This document shows, piece after piece, positions 45,776 through 55,718 of a stretch of DNA of 64,000 nucleotides. The translations under genes were made by a program, and so were the position numbers. Origin of the DNA: Asticcacaulis sp. YBE204 (GTDB lineage Bacteria > Pseudomonadota > Alphaproteobacteria > Caulobacterales > Caulobacteraceae); assembly GCF_000495855.1 (NCBI RefSeq), contig NZ_AWGF01000003.1, forward strand, positions 124,001-188,000. The letters are read 5' to 3'. Each line of letters begins with the position of its first letter. Positions within the stretch are counted from its first letter, which is position 1. The notes under the pieces were generated by a model. The model had not been told where the DNA came from, did not search any database, and worked only from the letters and a program-made list of their open reading frames with translations.

Positions 45776-47095
45776 CTACTTCAACCGCGGCGACCAGGCT
45801 GGGTCTGACGCACCGCCCGGATAGGGAACTGCGCGTTCGATACGACCCGTTACCTCGACGGTCCACAGCGACGGCATGGCCCCCGGCGGCTCGCGGAAGA
45901 ACATGATGTAGCGGCCGTTCGGCGCCCAGGTCGGACCTTCTTCGAGGTAGGACGAGGTCAGCAGCTTTTCGCCCGAACCGTCAGGGCTCATCACGCCGAT
46001 AGAGAAACGCCCGCCCGATTGCTTGGTGAAGGCGATCAGGTCGCCCTTGGGGCTATAGACCGGGGTCGAATAGATGCCGCCACCGAACGACAGGCGGCGC
46101 ACGCCCGACCCGTCGAGGTTCATGGCGTAGATTTGCGGCGAACCGCCCCGGTCGGAGTTGAACACGATGGTCGAGCCATCCGCCGAAAAAGACGGCGAGG
46201 TGTCGATGGCCGGTTCGCGCGTCAGGCGCTTCGTCGAGCGCGACCGCAGGTCCATCACATAGATGTCGGTATTGCCGCCCTGCGCCACCGAGAAGGCGAG
46301 CTTGGTACCGTCCGGCGAGAAGCGCGGCGCGAAGACCATGCCCTGAATCTGACCGACCGATTCCTGACGACCCGTTTCGATATTGAAGATATAGATGCGT
46401 GCGCTGTCGTCGCGCAGCGCCATATAGGCCACTTCCTGCGAGTCGGCGGAAAAACGCGGCGTCATCACCTTGTACGAACCGTCGGTCAGGTAGGACGGAT
46501 TGGCCCCGTCCTGATCCATGATGGCCAGACGCTTGACGCGCTTGCCGCGCGCGCCGCTTTCGGCGACGAAGACGATGCGGGTGTCGAAATAGCCCTCTTC
46601 GCCGGTCAGCTTCTCATAGATGGCGTCGGCGATCTTGTGCGCGATACGACGCCAGTTTTCCGGCGTCGCCGTCAGCGACATGCCCAGAAGTTGCTTTTCA
46701 GAGAATATATCCCACAGGCGGAAATCGACCTGCAACCGCCCGCTGGCATCGACCGTCGCCAAACCGTTGGCCAGGGCCTGAGCGTTGATCGTCTTCCAGC
46801 TGGTATAGGCTGGCGTCGCATTGACGTCGAGGTTCTGCTCGATAAAGGCGTTCGGATCGATCGGCTTGAAAAAGCCCGAGCGCTCCAGATCGGCCATGAC
46901 GACGCGCGAAATCTTGTCGCCGAGATCGCTGCCCGAGGCATTGATGTCGATGGCGATGGGCATGGGTTCGATGACGCCTTCGGTGACTTCGCCTTTCAGC
47001 GGAGTCTGTGCGAAAGCGACGGTCCCGGCCATGGGCACCAATGCCACCACGGCGGCGGCAAGCCAGATATTCAGACGTTTCATAAACGGTTTCAT
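45776..47095 (-). CDS. tolB: Tol-Pal translocation protein TolB
   Basis: 439 residues. A signal peptide ends at A-F-A-Q. The N-terminal domain (residues 30-165) is followed by a six-bladed propeller with repeats such as [24 protein letters not shown] and [12 protein letters not shown]. It links TolA with Pal in the periplasm. The start ATG at 47095 is preceded by GGGAGG. Confidence 0.96.
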   Translation of the reverse strand: MKPFMKRLNIWLAAAVVALVPMAGTVAFAQTPLKGEVTEGVIEPMPIAIDINASGSDLGDKISRVVMADLERSGFFKPIDPNAFIEQNLDVNATPAYTSWKTINAQALANGLATVDASGRLQVDFRLWDIFSEKQLLGMSLTATPENWRRIAHKIADAIYEKLTGEEGYFDTRIVFVAESGARGKRVKRLAIMDQDGANPSYLTDGSYKVMTPRFSADSQEVAYMALRDDSARIYIFNIETGRQESVGQIQGMVFAPRFSPDGTKLAFSVAQGGNTDIYVMDLRSRSTKRLTREPAIDTSPSFSADGSTIVFNSDRGGSPQIYAMNLDGSGVRRLSFGGGIYSTPVYSPKGDLIAFTKQSGGRFSIGVMSPDGSGEKLLTSSYLEEGPTWAPNGRYIMFFREPPGAMPSLWTVEVTGRIERAVPYPGGASDPAWSPRLK

Positions 47096-47107
47096 GACGC
47101 CTCCCTA

Positions 47108-47153
47108 AGCGCATTCCGAAAAGTGCAAGGCGGTTTTCGGATCAAATGCGCGA
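47108..47153 (-). repeat. Dispersed palindromic element, copy 7, inside the tol operon
   Basis: AGCGCATTCCGAAAAGTG ... TTTTCGGATCAAATGCGCG in the tolA-tolB gap. It ends 13 bases from the tolB start and may change tolB translation or mRNA stability. Confidence 0.9.
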
Positions 47154-47164
47154 CAAAATAAATT

Positions 47165-47971
47165 CTATCGGCCCTTACAGGCCAGATCGCCGCGGAAGGT
47201 AATTTCCAGCGGCCGGTTATACAGTTCCTCAGGCAGGCCCGTAAACAGCTCGCCCTTTTTCACCGCGGCCTGAGCGCGCACGGCGGCGGCCTCCCATACC
47301 AGATCGCTGCGACGGTTCGTCCAGTCGGGTCCACGAATAACGCGGCCATTGGGCGAAATGGTGAAGGTGATTTCCGGATTGACCTTGTCGGCACCCGGCA
47401 CGTCGCAGTTCGGCGACCATAGCCGTTGCAGCTTGGCGACCACCTGATTGAGCGCTACCCCGGCATCGACCTGCGCATTGCCGCGCTGTGAAGAGCCGTC
47501 GGTCGGTTTCGGCGTCGGACGCGCCGGGGCCTTGGTGTTCGACTTCGGCGGCGAAGACTTGGTCTGGCTGAGCGCGTCGAGGTCGAGCGTTTCCGGCTTC
47601 GGCTTCTTCATTCCGTCCTTCGACGGCGGCGTCTTGACGGGCTTCGGCGGTTCTATCTTTTTCGGTTCCGGTTTCTTGGTCTCTTTCTTGACTTCCTGAA
47701 CCGGCTGTTTCGGCGCGGGCGGGGTCGGCACCGGGTCGGGTTCCGGCTGAGGCACGGGTTCGGGCGGCGCGGGTTCCGGCACCGGCTCCAGCACGGCCTG
47801 CTCGTCCTTCGGCGCGGCGGCCATCGCCTGTTCCGGAATCTCCGTGACCAACTCGACCGGCACCGAGGTTATCGGCACGGCTTCGGGCAGGCTCTGCCAG
47901 TTCAGGAAGGCAAGCGCCAGCAATCCCGCGTGCAGGAGAATAGATCCAAGAAGGGCGCGTCCCATCTTCAT
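47165..47971 (-). CDS. tolA: Tol-Pal protein TolA
   Basis: 268 residues. One N-terminal membrane helix (L-L-G-S-I-L-L-H-A-G-L-L-A-L-A-F-L) is followed by a long Pro/Glu/Lys-rich segment (residues 45-160) and a C-terminal domain with I-T-F-T-I-S-P-N-G-R-V and W-E-A-A-A-V-R-A-Q-A-A-V. It spans the periplasm between TolQR and TolB/Pal. The start is three bases after the tolR stop, so the genes are coupled. Confidence 0.93.
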   Translation of the reverse strand: MKMGRALLGSILLHAGLLALAFLNWQSLPEAVPITSVPVELVTEIPEQAMAAAPKDEQAVLEPVPEPAPPEPVPQPEPDPVPTPPAPKQPVQEVKKETKKPEPKKIEPPKPVKTPPSKDGMKKPKPETLDLDALSQTKSSPPKSNTKAPARPTPKPTDGSSQRGNAQVDAGVALNQVVAKLQRLWSPNCDVPGADKVNPEITFTISPNGRVIRGPDWTNRRSDLVWEAAAVRAQAAVKKGELFTGLPEELYNRPLEITFRGDLACKGR

Positions 47972-47973
47972 GC

Positions 47974-48453
<480 letters not shown>

Positions 48454-48468
48454 GGCCGTACCCTCCCT

Positions 48469-49176
48469 TTACCGCGTGCCGCCGAGCTTATCGCCTAGGC
48501 GACGGGTCACCGAGACCATCAGTTCGTCGGCAAAGCCTTCGAGGCGGCCGGTGAAGCGCGCCACCTTCGCGTTGAACAGGTTGTAGGCGATATAGGCCGG
48601 GATGGCCGCGCCCAGACCGATGGCCGTGGCGAACAGCGCTTCCGAAATGGCCGGCGCGACGGTCGCCAGATTGGTGTCGCCCTGCGACGCGATGGCCGAG
48701 AAGGCGTTCATGATGCCCCAAACCGTGCCGAACAGACCGACGAAGGGCGAAGCCGTGGCGACGACCGCCAGCAGGCTCAGCCCGTCTTCCATCACATCGG
48801 CTTCGGTGGCGATGACGTGGTTCAGTTCGCGGTCGATCTGCGCCACCAGAAGGTCGCCCTGGCTGGCCGAAATCGTCTTGCCCTTATAGTCGCCCCAGGC
48901 CGAAGTCACCGCGACCAGCAGCTTGGGGAAGGGTTCCTTCGGCTGGGTGCCGTGTTTCGCGGCGATGTCTTCCAGCGCCCGACCCGATGACAGTTCAGCC
49001 TCGAACCCGGCGGCCTCCTTGTTGAGCTTGCCCAGCTTGAGCGTCTTGTCGATGATGATCGCCCACGACCACAACGAACCGACGGCCAACAGGATCATGA
49101 CACTCTTGACCACCCAGTCGGCGTGTACGAACAGGTCGATAAAGCTGAGCGATTCAGCGACGGGGGCGGTTTCCAT
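48469..49176 (-). CDS. tolQ: Tol-Pal proton-channel protein TolQ
   Basis: 235 residues from ATG 49176, preceded by GAGGAG; a longer frame to 49254 is not supported. Three membrane helices, with F-V-G-L-F-G-T-V-W-G-I-M-N-A-F as the family's MotA/TolQ/ExbB signature and A-I-G-L-G-A-A-I-P-A-Y-I-A-Y-N. It forms the TolQR motor that energises TolA. It is the first gene of the tolQRAB set. Confidence 0.95.
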   Translation of the reverse strand: METAPVAESLSFIDLFVHADWVVKSVMILLAVGSLWSWAIIIDKTLKLGKLNKEAAGFEAELSSGRALEDIAAKHGTQPKEPFPKLLVAVTSAWGDYKGKTISASQGDLLVAQIDRELNHVIATEADVMEDGLSLLAVVATASPFVGLFGTVWGIMNAFSAIASQGDTNLATVAPAISEALFATAIGLGAAIPAYIAYNLFNAKVARFTGRLEGFADELMVSVTRRLGDKLGGTR

Positions 49177-49433
49177 GAACGACTCCTCAGAAAACGGTCG
49201 GGCGAGCTTTAAAACGGCGATAAAGATATAGCGCGACGGATAAATCCACGACACGCCTCACCGGAGAGAGGCGATACCTTAACCATGCTCAAAAAATTTT
49301 AAAGGCGCAAAATGGACAAATGAAACGGGTTCCGTAAACGCAGAACCCTTATGGGACACACCATGCCCGAAAGCTGGTGACATTAATATGGCGAACGCGG
49401 TACAAATTTCGGGATAACGGGTATTGTAAGAAA
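49177..49433 (-). promoter_or_regulatory. tolQ upstream region with a CtrA-like box
   Basis: 257 bases with no gene. TTAACCAT, the form of the CtrA half-site reported in Caulobacter, is at 49279-49286, about 105 bases before tolQ. An AT-rich run (AAAAAATTTT) follows. It is the likely tol promoter; regulation by CtrA is an inference. Confidence 0.5.
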
Positions 49434-49931
49434 TTACCCCGCCGCGGTCGGCTGGCTACCGCGCTGATATTCCGGCAGGAACTTGGTCCGCACGATATCG
49501 AGCAGACTTTTCGGCAGACGGCGCGGGCGCGAGGCCATGTCGATACAGACCAGTTGCAGCTTGCCGCTGCACAGCAGCTTACCCTTGCACTCGATGCGCT
49601 GTGTCAGATAGAAACGCGCGCCCTGCCCGTAATCGATTTCGGAGCGGACCCACAAAACATCGTCTATACGCGCCGGTGCTTTATATTGCACGGTGACCTC
49701 CGCCACGGCAAAGGCCAGCGGGTCTTCGCCCTTTGCCAGTTCGGAGTGGTGAATATCGAGGCAGCGCATGAAATCGGAGCGCCCGCGCTCGAAATATTTG
49801 AGATAGTTTGCGTAATAGACGACGCCGGAAAAGTCGGTGTCTTCGTAATAGACACGGATCGGCAGGGAATGGGTGCGTCCGTCGATAAAGCCCGACAGCG
49901 CGCCTTCGACCAGATAATCGATATCCTTCAT
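49434..49931 (-). CDS. ybgC: Acyl-CoA thioesterase of the YbgC hot-dog family
   Basis: 165 residues. Y-Y-E-D-T-D-F-S-G-V-V-Y-Y-A-N-Y-L is the 4-hydroxybenzoyl-CoA-thioesterase-type signature; the Asp in E-D-T-D is catalytic. It probably hydrolyses short or medium acyl-CoA, and is linked to phospholipid metabolism in the tol cluster. The position just upstream of tolQ is conserved in proteobacteria. The C-terminal extension after I-D-M-A-S-R-P-R-R-L-P is about 25 residues. Confidence 0.93.
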   Translation of the reverse strand: MKDIDYLVEGALSGFIDGRTHSLPIRVYYEDTDFSGVVYYANYLKYFERGRSDFMRCLDIHHSELAKGEDPLAFAVAEVTVQYKAPARIDDVLWVRSEIDYGQGARFYLTQRIECKGKLLCSGKLQLVCIDMASRPRRLPKSLLDIVRTKFLPEYQRGSQPTAAG

Positions 49932-50051
49932 ACGCCGCCCCGACTGCCAAACACAAACTACAGAGTCACAGGAATCCTAACGCGAGACAGGGGATTCGGC
50001 TATCTCTTTTTGCACTGCAAGGTACGACCGTGGGACGAAAGCCACAGTTCT

Positions 50052-51098
50052 TTAATTATCGAACAGATCACCCATCGGCGGCGCGACCGACCCATTCGGC
50101 GGCGGCGTCAGCCCCAGATGCGTGTAGGCCCGCGCACAGGCCATGCGTCCGCGCGGAGTGCGCTGGATGAAGCCCTGCTGCATCAGATAGGGTTCGATCA
50201 TGTCCTCGACGGCGTCGCGCGCCTCGGCGATGGCAGCGGCGATAGTCTCCAAGCCGACCGGTCCGCCATTATAGTTCTCGATCATCGCCATCAGGTAGCG
50301 GCGATCGAGCTGATCCAGGCCCGACGGATCGACCTCCAGCCGGGCCAAGGCCCGCGCGGCAACCTTCTTGTCGATGATCTCGGCCCCTTCGGCGGTGGCG
50401 AAGTCGCGCACCCGGCGCAGCAGACGACCGGCGACGCGCGGCGTGCCCCGCGACCGCGAGGCGATCTCCAGCGCCCCGTCTTCGCTGAGCGTCGCGCCCA
50501 TCTTGCGCCCCGTGCCGATGATGACACGGACCAGTTCTTCGGGCGTATAGAATTCAAGCCTGAGCGGGATGCCGAAGCGGTCGCGCAGCGGCTGAGACAA
50601 AAGACCGGCCCGCGTCGTCGCCCCGACCAGCGTGAACGGCACCAGATCGATGCGCACGGTGCGCGCCGCCGGTCCCTCCCCGATGATCAGGTCCAGCACA
50701 TAGTCTTCCATCGCCGGATAGAGGATTTCCTCGACGGTAGGCGACAGGCGATGGATTTCGTCGATGAACAGGACGTCGTTCGGCTCAAGGTTCGACAGGA
50801 TGGCCGCCAGATCCCCGGCCTTGACCAGCATGGGGCCAGAGGTCGCGCGGAACCCTACCTTCAGTTCCTTGGCGACGATCTGCGCCAAAGTCGTCTTGCC
50901 GAGACCCGGCGGGCCGTAGAACAGGACGTGGTCCAGCGCTTCCTTGCGCGCGCCGGCAGCCTGAACGAAGACCTTGAGATTGGCCTTGAGCGGGCCTTGC
51001 CCCACGAAATCGTCGAAGGTCTGCGGCCTGAGCGCACGGTCCTGCGCGAAACGCTCGACCTCGTCGTCGGTCGGTTCGCCTGAAATGATGCGCGCCAT
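50052..51098 (-). CDS. ruvB: Holliday junction branch-migration helicase RuvB
   Basis: 348 residues. AAA+ ATPase with Walker [10 protein letters not shown], Walker [10 protein letters not shown] and arginine-finger region G-A-T-T-R-A-G-L-L, followed by the winged-helix domain ([11 protein letters not shown]). It drives branch migration with RuvA. Its ATG overlaps the ruvA stop (TAATG). Confidence 0.97.
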   Translation of the reverse strand: MARIISGEPTDDEVERFAQDRALRPQTFDDFVGQGPLKANLKVFVQAAGARKEALDHVLFYGPPGLGKTTLAQIVAKELKVGFRATSGPMLVKAGDLAAILSNLEPNDVLFIDEIHRLSPTVEEILYPAMEDYVLDLIIGEGPAARTVRIDLVPFTLVGATTRAGLLSQPLRDRFGIPLRLEFYTPEELVRVIIGTGRKMGATLSEDGALEIASRSRGTPRVAGRLLRRVRDFATAEGAEIIDKKVAARALARLEVDPSGLDQLDRRYLMAMIENYNGGPVGLETIAAAIAEARDAVEDMIEPYLMQQGFIQRTPRGRMACARAYTHLGLTPPPNGSVAPPMGDLFDN

Positions 51099-51709
51099 TA
51101 TCGTCCTATTACCTTAAGCGAGGCGCGGATCACCGCCGCCAGTTCCGCTTCGGGGCCCAGTTCGCGCACCGCAGCCTCGACGGCCTGACGCGACTGCGCT
51201 TCGGAAATCCCCAGCCCCATCAGGGCCGCAACGCTTTCGCCATTGACACTGGCCACCGGCGCGGAAGCCGCCGCCGTGTGCCCGATTACCGGCACGAAGC
51301 CTTCGGTAACGCTGAGCGACTTGCCTTTCAGTTCGATAACGATGCGTTGGGCCAGCTTGGGCCCGACACCATTGGCCTTGCCGACGCGGCTCTTGTCCTC
51401 GGTCGCCACGGCCTGAGCCAATTCCTGCGGCGTCAGGATATCGAGCACCGACAGGGCGGCCTTGGGGCCGACGCCCTGCACGCCGAGCAATTGCTGAAAC
51501 GTCTTGCGCTCGTCCTTCGACAGGAAGCCGTAAAGCCGCGTGCCGTCTTCGCGCGTCTGGCTTTCGATATGGAGGATGACCTCGGCGCCATTGGCCATAT
51601 TGGCCAGACTGCGCACGCCGCACTTGACGATGTAGCCGACGCCGCGCACCTCGACCAGCGCCTCGTCGTCCTCGATTTCCAGCAATATACCGCGCAGCCG
51701 TCCGATCAT
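51098..51709 (-). CDS. ruvA: Holliday junction DNA-binding protein RuvA
   Basis: 203 residues. An OB-fold N-terminus ([10 protein letters not shown]) is followed by two helix-hairpin-helix motifs ([24 protein letters not shown]) and a C-terminal three-helix domain that contacts RuvB. The start overlaps the ruvC stop by four bases (ATGA). Confidence 0.96.
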   Translation of the reverse strand: MIGRLRGILLEIEDDEALVEVRGVGYIVKCGVRSLANMANGAEVILHIESQTREDGTRLYGFLSKDERKTFQQLLGVQGVGPKAALSVLDILTPQELAQAVATEDKSRVGKANGVGPKLAQRIVIELKGKSLSVTEGFVPVIGHTAAASAPVASVNGESVAALMGLGISEAQSRQAVEAAVRELGPEAELAAVIRASLKVIGR

Positions 51710-52290
51710 GCCGCCGTCCTCTTAGTCTTTTTAAGTGGTCGCGCCTCTGATTCCGAAAACCGCTCAACACTTTTCGGGAGGCGCTCAAGATTCCGCATCT
51801 TACGCTTATGCGCATGGGTGATCGCGCAGGCCAGCGCATCGGCCATATCCGCCGTCAGGCCGTTCTCCGCCGTCGCCGCGCGCGGCAGCAGGCGCTTGAC
51901 CATGAACAGGATCTGATCCTTGTCGGCGCGACCCGCGCCCACGACCGACTTCTTGATATCGAGCGCCGCGTATTCGGCCACGCTCAGGCCCGCCCGCGCC
52001 GGGGCCAGCATGGCGGCCGCCCGCGCATGGCCCAGTTTCAGCGTTGAGGACGGGTTCATATTGACGAAGGTCTCTTCGATCGCCGCTTCGTGCGGCTTAT
52101 ATTCGGCAACGACCTTCTCCAGTGCCTCGAACAGATAGAGCAGCCGCACGGAAAGATCGGCCTTGTCGTCGGGCAGGATGACGCCGTGCGCGACCCAGTT
52201 CAGCCGCGCCCCGTGCATGTCGATAATGCCCCAGCCCAGCCGCCTCAGGCCGGGGTCGAGCCCGATGATCCGAATCCCGTTGTTCTCCAT
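51706..52290 (-). CDS. ruvC: Holliday junction resolvase RuvC with repeat-derived tail
   Basis: 194 residues. Catalytic acids are D12 (G-L-D-P-G), E72 (A-I-E-E-T) and D148/D151 (A-D-M-A-D-A-L). The normal protein ends near the H-A-H-K-R-K segment at about residue 163. Residues about 169-184 (R-L-P-K-S-V-E-R-F-S-E-S-E-A-R) are encoded by copy 8 of the dispersed palindrome, and a basic tail follows. The core should be active; the tail may be neutral. The overlap with ruvA is kept. Confidence 0.95.
   Translation of the reverse strand: MENNGIRIIGLDPGLRRLGWGIIDMHGARLNWVAHGVILPDDKADLSVRLLYLFEALEKVVAEYKPHEAAIEETFVNMNPSSTLKLGHARAAAMLAPARAGLSVAEYAALDIKKSVVGAGRADKDQILFMVKRLLPRAATAENGLTADMADALACAITHAHKRKMRNLERLPKSVERFSESEARPLKKTKRTAA
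51739..51785 (+). repeat. Dispersed palindromic element, copy 8, inside ruvC
   Basis: TCGCGCCTCTGATTCCG, AAAACCGCTCAACAC, TTTTCGGGAGGCGCT. Arm changes pair with each other (CCTCT opposite GGAGG). It is in the 3' coding end of ruvC and reads in the same frame as the tilS copy. Confidence 0.9.
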
Positions 52291-52483
52291 TCGTTCAGAC
52301 TAGCCGAGGCCGATCCCGCGCGCAATCGGCAATTCTTGCCGTCATGGTGTTGGCGTATGGTTTGCAACACTCGCTCAAATAAGGCCGGAATCGGGCAATC
52401 CGCCCGCCTTTGGCACAAGAACCAATTGTCAACGGCCCGTCCTTGGGGTTAAGGTTTCATTTAGAACTGAGTTTTGGGGGTTT
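52291..52483 (+). promoter_or_regulatory. Divergent region ruvC / TPR gene with near-CtrA site
   Basis: 193 bases without a gene. TTAA-GGTTTCA-TTTA (52449-52463) differs by one base from the TTAA-N7-TTAA CtrA consensus and lies about 20 bases before the plus-strand start. GGGGG precedes the start of the TPR gene. Confidence 0.35.
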
Positions 52484-54121
52484 ATGAACATGCCGGAGAC
52501 CACGGGTCACAGCCGCGCCAATGCAGGATTGTTCATAGGTTTGAGCCTAATCGCCGCCGGTCTGGTGGCGCTGGCCCTGATCAAGGGCGGCGCACCGCTG
52601 AGCGCCGGCCTGTTCCTCGGCGACTGGATCGACTGGGCGCGCATCGCGCCGACCATGTCGGGCCTGCTGGTGCTGGGCGTGCTTCTGTTCCTCGTCGGCG
52701 TCGTGGGGACGCTGGTCAGCCTGATGACGCCCAAGTCGATGAAGCCCGTCCGCAAGCCGCGCGTCGCAAAGGCCGAACGCCCCGCCCCCGTCGCTGAAGA
52801 AACGCCCGCGCCTGAACCGGTGGTGCCGCCCGCGCCGCAACTGGTCGCCGACAATACGCGCAAGGCCTCGCTGCGTTTCGAAGCCCCTGCCCCCGCATCG
52901 TATGTGCCGCCGATAGTGGCTCCGGTCGTCGAGCCGGTCGAGACCGTCAGCGCCGAAATCATACCGTTCCGTCCGGAACCCGTCACCGAGCCCGTAACGG
53001 AATCCGTCGCTGAATCTGCACCTGAACCCGTGGTCGAAACGACCGAGGTCGAGCCTGCCGATCCCATCGCCGCCGCCCTGCTCGCCGAGGCGCCGGACAA
53101 GACAAACGACGCCTCGCCGCCCGCCGACATCAATGCGGTCATCAACTCCGCCATGCGCTTCATGGAGTCTCCCGCCCCCGCCGTGGTGACCAGCGTCGCC
53201 GAGGTCCATGCGGCCCGCGTAGAAGCGGATGAGCCCGTCAAGTCAACGGCGGAATACAAGGCCCTGTCCGAAGCCCTCGACCTCAGCGGCGGTGACCCAC
53301 TGCTCGATTCCGTCGTGCTGGAACCCACCGCCGAAACGCCGCCGGTCGATCCGCAAAGCGAGATCAAAACCGCCGTCCATACCGCGCTTACCGAATGGCC
53401 GGACAGTACCCGCGCCATCGCCGAGGGCGAACTGAGCGTCCGCGTCGAACAGCTTTATCGCGACAATGCCATCACCAGCCGCGACGCCTTCGCGCGTCTG
53501 AGCCGCGGCGACCTGAACGGCGCGGCGGACGTCATCGAACAGCAGGCCGGGGAATGGGCTGCTGCCGGTCTGGCGCCTCAGGCCGCCGAGATGTGGCGCA
53601 TCTACGGCGCGCTGCATATGGGCCGCGACGACGCCAACGCCATGAAGGCCTATGAGCAGGTGTCGGCGCTCGATCCCGCCGACGGCAATATCCATATGTA
53701 CCTCGTCCACCGCTACCGCATGGCCGAAGAGACGCCAAAGCTGCTGCCGGTCATCGGCAGGGCGCTGGGCGTCGTTACCGACCGCGACACGCGTCTGGAC
53801 CTGCTCACACAATATGCCGACCTGACGCAAAAGGCCGGGCACCTCGGCCACACGGCGCAGGCGCTTGAAGAACTAAGCCAGATCAAGGGTGTGCAATCGG
53901 CTGAGGCGCCCGACAACCTGCAACTGCGCTCGGCCCACGCCATTTCGCTGGCCAAGCTGGCGCAATTGCGTGAAATGCAGGGCGAACGGGCCAAGGCTGC
54001 ACCCTTGTATCAGCACGCCCATCGCGTCTTTGCCGAATTATCCGCCCGCGTGCCGGACCACGCCGGATTAAAAGCGATGGCCGAAAACGCCCGTAAAGAT
54101 GCTGAACGCCTTACGGCATAA
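52484..54121 (+). CDS. Membrane-anchored TPR protein
   Basis: 545 residues. Two N-terminal hydrophobic helices (about 14-34 and 58-80) are followed by a Pro/Ala/Val/Glu-rich linker of about 230 residues (P-E-P-V-T-E-P-V-T-E-S-V-A-E-S), then a helical domain with TPR-like units (A-A-D-V-I-E-Q-Q-A-G-E-W, A-M-K-A-Y-E-Q-V-S-A-L-D-P-A-D-G-N). It is probably a scaffold on the cytoplasmic or periplasmic face. Not recognised at family level. It is divergent from ruvC. Confidence 0.72.
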   Translation: MNMPETTGHSRANAGLFIGLSLIAAGLVALALIKGGAPLSAGLFLGDWIDWARIAPTMSGLLVLGVLLFLVGVVGTLVSLMTPKSMKPVRKPRVAKAERPAPVAEETPAPEPVVPPAPQLVADNTRKASLRFEAPAPASYVPPIVAPVVEPVETVSAEIIPFRPEPVTEPVTESVAESAPEPVVETTEVEPADPIAAALLAEAPDKTNDASPPADINAVINSAMRFMESPAPAVVTSVAEVHAARVEADEPVKSTAEYKALSEALDLSGGDPLLDSVVLEPTAETPPVDPQSEIKTAVHTALTEWPDSTRAIAEGELSVRVEQLYRDNAITSRDAFARLSRGDLNGAADVIEQQAGEWAAAGLAPQAAEMWRIYGALHMGRDDANAMKAYEQVSALDPADGNIHMYLVHRYRMAEETPKLLPVIGRALGVVTDRDTRLDLLTQYADLTQKAGHLGHTAQALEELSQIKGVQSAEAPDNLQLRSAHAISLAKLAQLREMQGERAKAAPLYQHAHRVFAELSARVPDHAGLKAMAENARKDAERLTA

Positions 54122-54245
54122 CCGTTTAGTAAATGTGTCATTCTTGTCGCATTAAATTTCATTAATTTTTTACTTGCGGCTTTTTCACAACAATGATTAC
54201 CTCCGTGACAGCGTTACGCATTTAGCGTTTTCAGGGGCTATCCAC

Positions 54246-54605
54246 ATGCGATTGAAGCTGGCTATCTTGACGTTGTGCGTTGTTGCCGCTCCGGCGACCG
54301 CCGCCATCAACCCCTTCGATGGCAAGGCCGACAGCTATAATCCCAGCCCTCAGGCCTATACCTGCCTCGGTGCCTTGACCTACGCCATGAAGCACCCGGA
54401 TAACGGCAAAAAGGCCTTGTCGCCGCAGGACTATATGAAGGCGCGCAATCACTGGAGCGTCCATCCGTCGCTCAACCCCTCGACCCCGATTGACGTGCAG
54501 TCCGAAGATTCCGCCGTCACCATCATCGACATGGACCCCAAGAAACGCGACAAGCTGATCAAGCGTTGCGTTCAGGATTCGGGCTACCAGCCGCCGAGAG
54601 CTTAG
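54246..54605 (+). CDS. Small secreted protein
   Basis: 119 residues from the ATG at 54246. A signal peptide (M-R-L-K-L-A-I-L-T-L-C-V-V-A-A-P, cleavage at A-T-A-A) leads to a mature part with two Cys (Y-T-C-L-G and K-R-C-V-Q) that may form a disulfide. The upstream frame to 54174 is unlikely. An AT-rich promoter region (54120-54200) lies before it. Not recognised. Confidence 0.68.
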   Translation: MRLKLAILTLCVVAAPATAAINPFDGKADSYNPSPQAYTCLGALTYAMKHPDNGKKALSPQDYMKARNHWSVHPSLNPSTPIDVQSEDSAVTIIDMDPKKRDKLIKRCVQDSGYQPPRA

Positions 54606-54682
54606 AGTTCAGAGCCTAAAGCCGGATTGCACCCCCAAGGCATTGTGAATAAGGATGAGCGGTCCTTTGCCGCGAGTCGTCC

Positions 54683-55042
54683 ATGCCATCCTTTTCTACA
54701 CTTCATCCGGCGCTTGCCACCGTCCTGCTGCTGATCGCCTCCAACGTCTTCATGACGTTCGCCTGGTACGGGCACCTCAAGGACAAATCGCAAAAACTGT
54801 GGGTGGCGATCGCTCTAAGCTGGGGCATCGCCTTTTTCGAATACTGCCTGATGGTGCCGGCCAATCGTATCGGCTATGGCACGTTCAATGCGGCGCAGCT
54901 CAAGACGATTCAGGAAGTCATCACCCTGAGCGTTTTCGTCGTCTTTTCCGTCTTTTATCTGGGCGAAGCGATCCGCTGGACGCACGTGGTCGGTTTCGTG
55001 CTGATCGCGGCGGGTGCCGGGTTCATCTTCTACAAGGGGTAA
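54683..55042 (+). CDS. DUF486 (DMT family) membrane protein
   Basis: 119 residues, four helices. S-N-V-F-M-T-F-A-W-Y-G-H-L-K and S-W-G-I-A-F-F-E-Y-C-L-M-V-P-A-N-R-I-G are characteristic of DUF486. It is related to drug/metabolite transporters; the substrate is unknown. The GNAT gene starts five bases after its stop and uses AGGGG within its last codons, so the two are coupled. Confidence 0.87.
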   Translation: MPSFSTLHPALATVLLLIASNVFMTFAWYGHLKDKSQKLWVAIALSWGIAFFEYCLMVPANRIGYGTFNAAQLKTIQEVITLSVFVVFSVFYLGEAIRWTHVVGFVLIAAGAGFIFYKG

Positions 55043-55046
55043 AGCG

Positions 55047-55718
55047 ATGACCCACGTCCTCGACCGTCCCGTGTGGAATGCGCTGACCAGCGCCTGGGCC
55101 GACCGGTCGCAAGGCACGGCGGCGGTGCGACAACTCGATCCCGCCTTTGGTCCGTTTGCCGCTGCGGCTGACAGGGCCGCCCCCTCTCTCACCGACCTGA
55201 CGCCCGGCCCGGACGGCCTGTGGATCGTCGAGCGAGAGCCTTTCAATGCACCTGAAGGCTTTATTATCGCCCGTCAGGCGACGCTCAATCAGATGCTGGC
55301 CAAATCCGTCACGCCCGGTGCTGTTGATTTCGATATCATACCGCTGACCGATGCCGACGGCCCGGAAATGCTGACACTCGCACGTCTCACCAAGCCGGGG
55401 CCGTTCGCTGCGCGTACCCACGAACTGAGCGCCTTTATCGGCATCAGGCACGAAGGCCGCTTGGTGGCCATAGCCGGAGAGCGGATGCGGATGCCGGGCT
55501 TTGCCGAGGTCAGCGCGGTATGCACCCATCCCGACTTTCGCGGGCGGGGCTATGCGCCGGGCCTGATGCGTCAGGTCATGCAGCGCATCCTCGATCGGGG
55601 CGAGCAGCCGTTCCTGCATACCTATCGCGACAATCCGATCGCCATCAGACTGTATGAATCGCTGGGTTTCGAATACCGCGCGACGATGAGGCTGACGATT
55701 TTAGACAAGCCTGATTAG
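55047..55718 (+). CDS. GNAT-family acetyltransferase (FR47-like)
   Basis: 223 residues from ATG 55047. The C-terminal FR47-like domain has V-C-T-H-P-D-F-R-G-R-G-Y-A (acetyl-CoA loop) and N-P-I-A-I-R-L-Y-E-S-L-G-F. The N-terminal half is a second, degenerate GNAT-like lobe. Substrate unknown. The stop codon TAG shares two bases with the stop of the convergent GreA-like gene. Confidence 0.85.
   Translation: MTHVLDRPVWNALTSAWADRSQGTAAVRQLDPAFGPFAAAADRAAPSLTDLTPGPDGLWIVEREPFNAPEGFIIARQATLNQMLAKSVTPGAVDFDIIPLTDADGPEMLTLARLTKPGPFAARTHELSAFIGIRHEGRLVAIAGERMRMPGFAEVSAVCTHPDFRGRGYAPGLMRQVMQRILDRGEQPFLHTYRDNPIAIRLYESLGFEYRATMRLTILDKPD

Noticed and set aside
49377-51083. 568-codon plus-strand ORF
   Set aside because: Covers ybgC and ruvB in antisense; no domain motif, Arg/His/Gln-rich shadow.
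54148-54165. TTAA-N6-TTAA as a CtrA site
   Set aside because: Spacer is six, not seven, in a generally AT-rich stretch.
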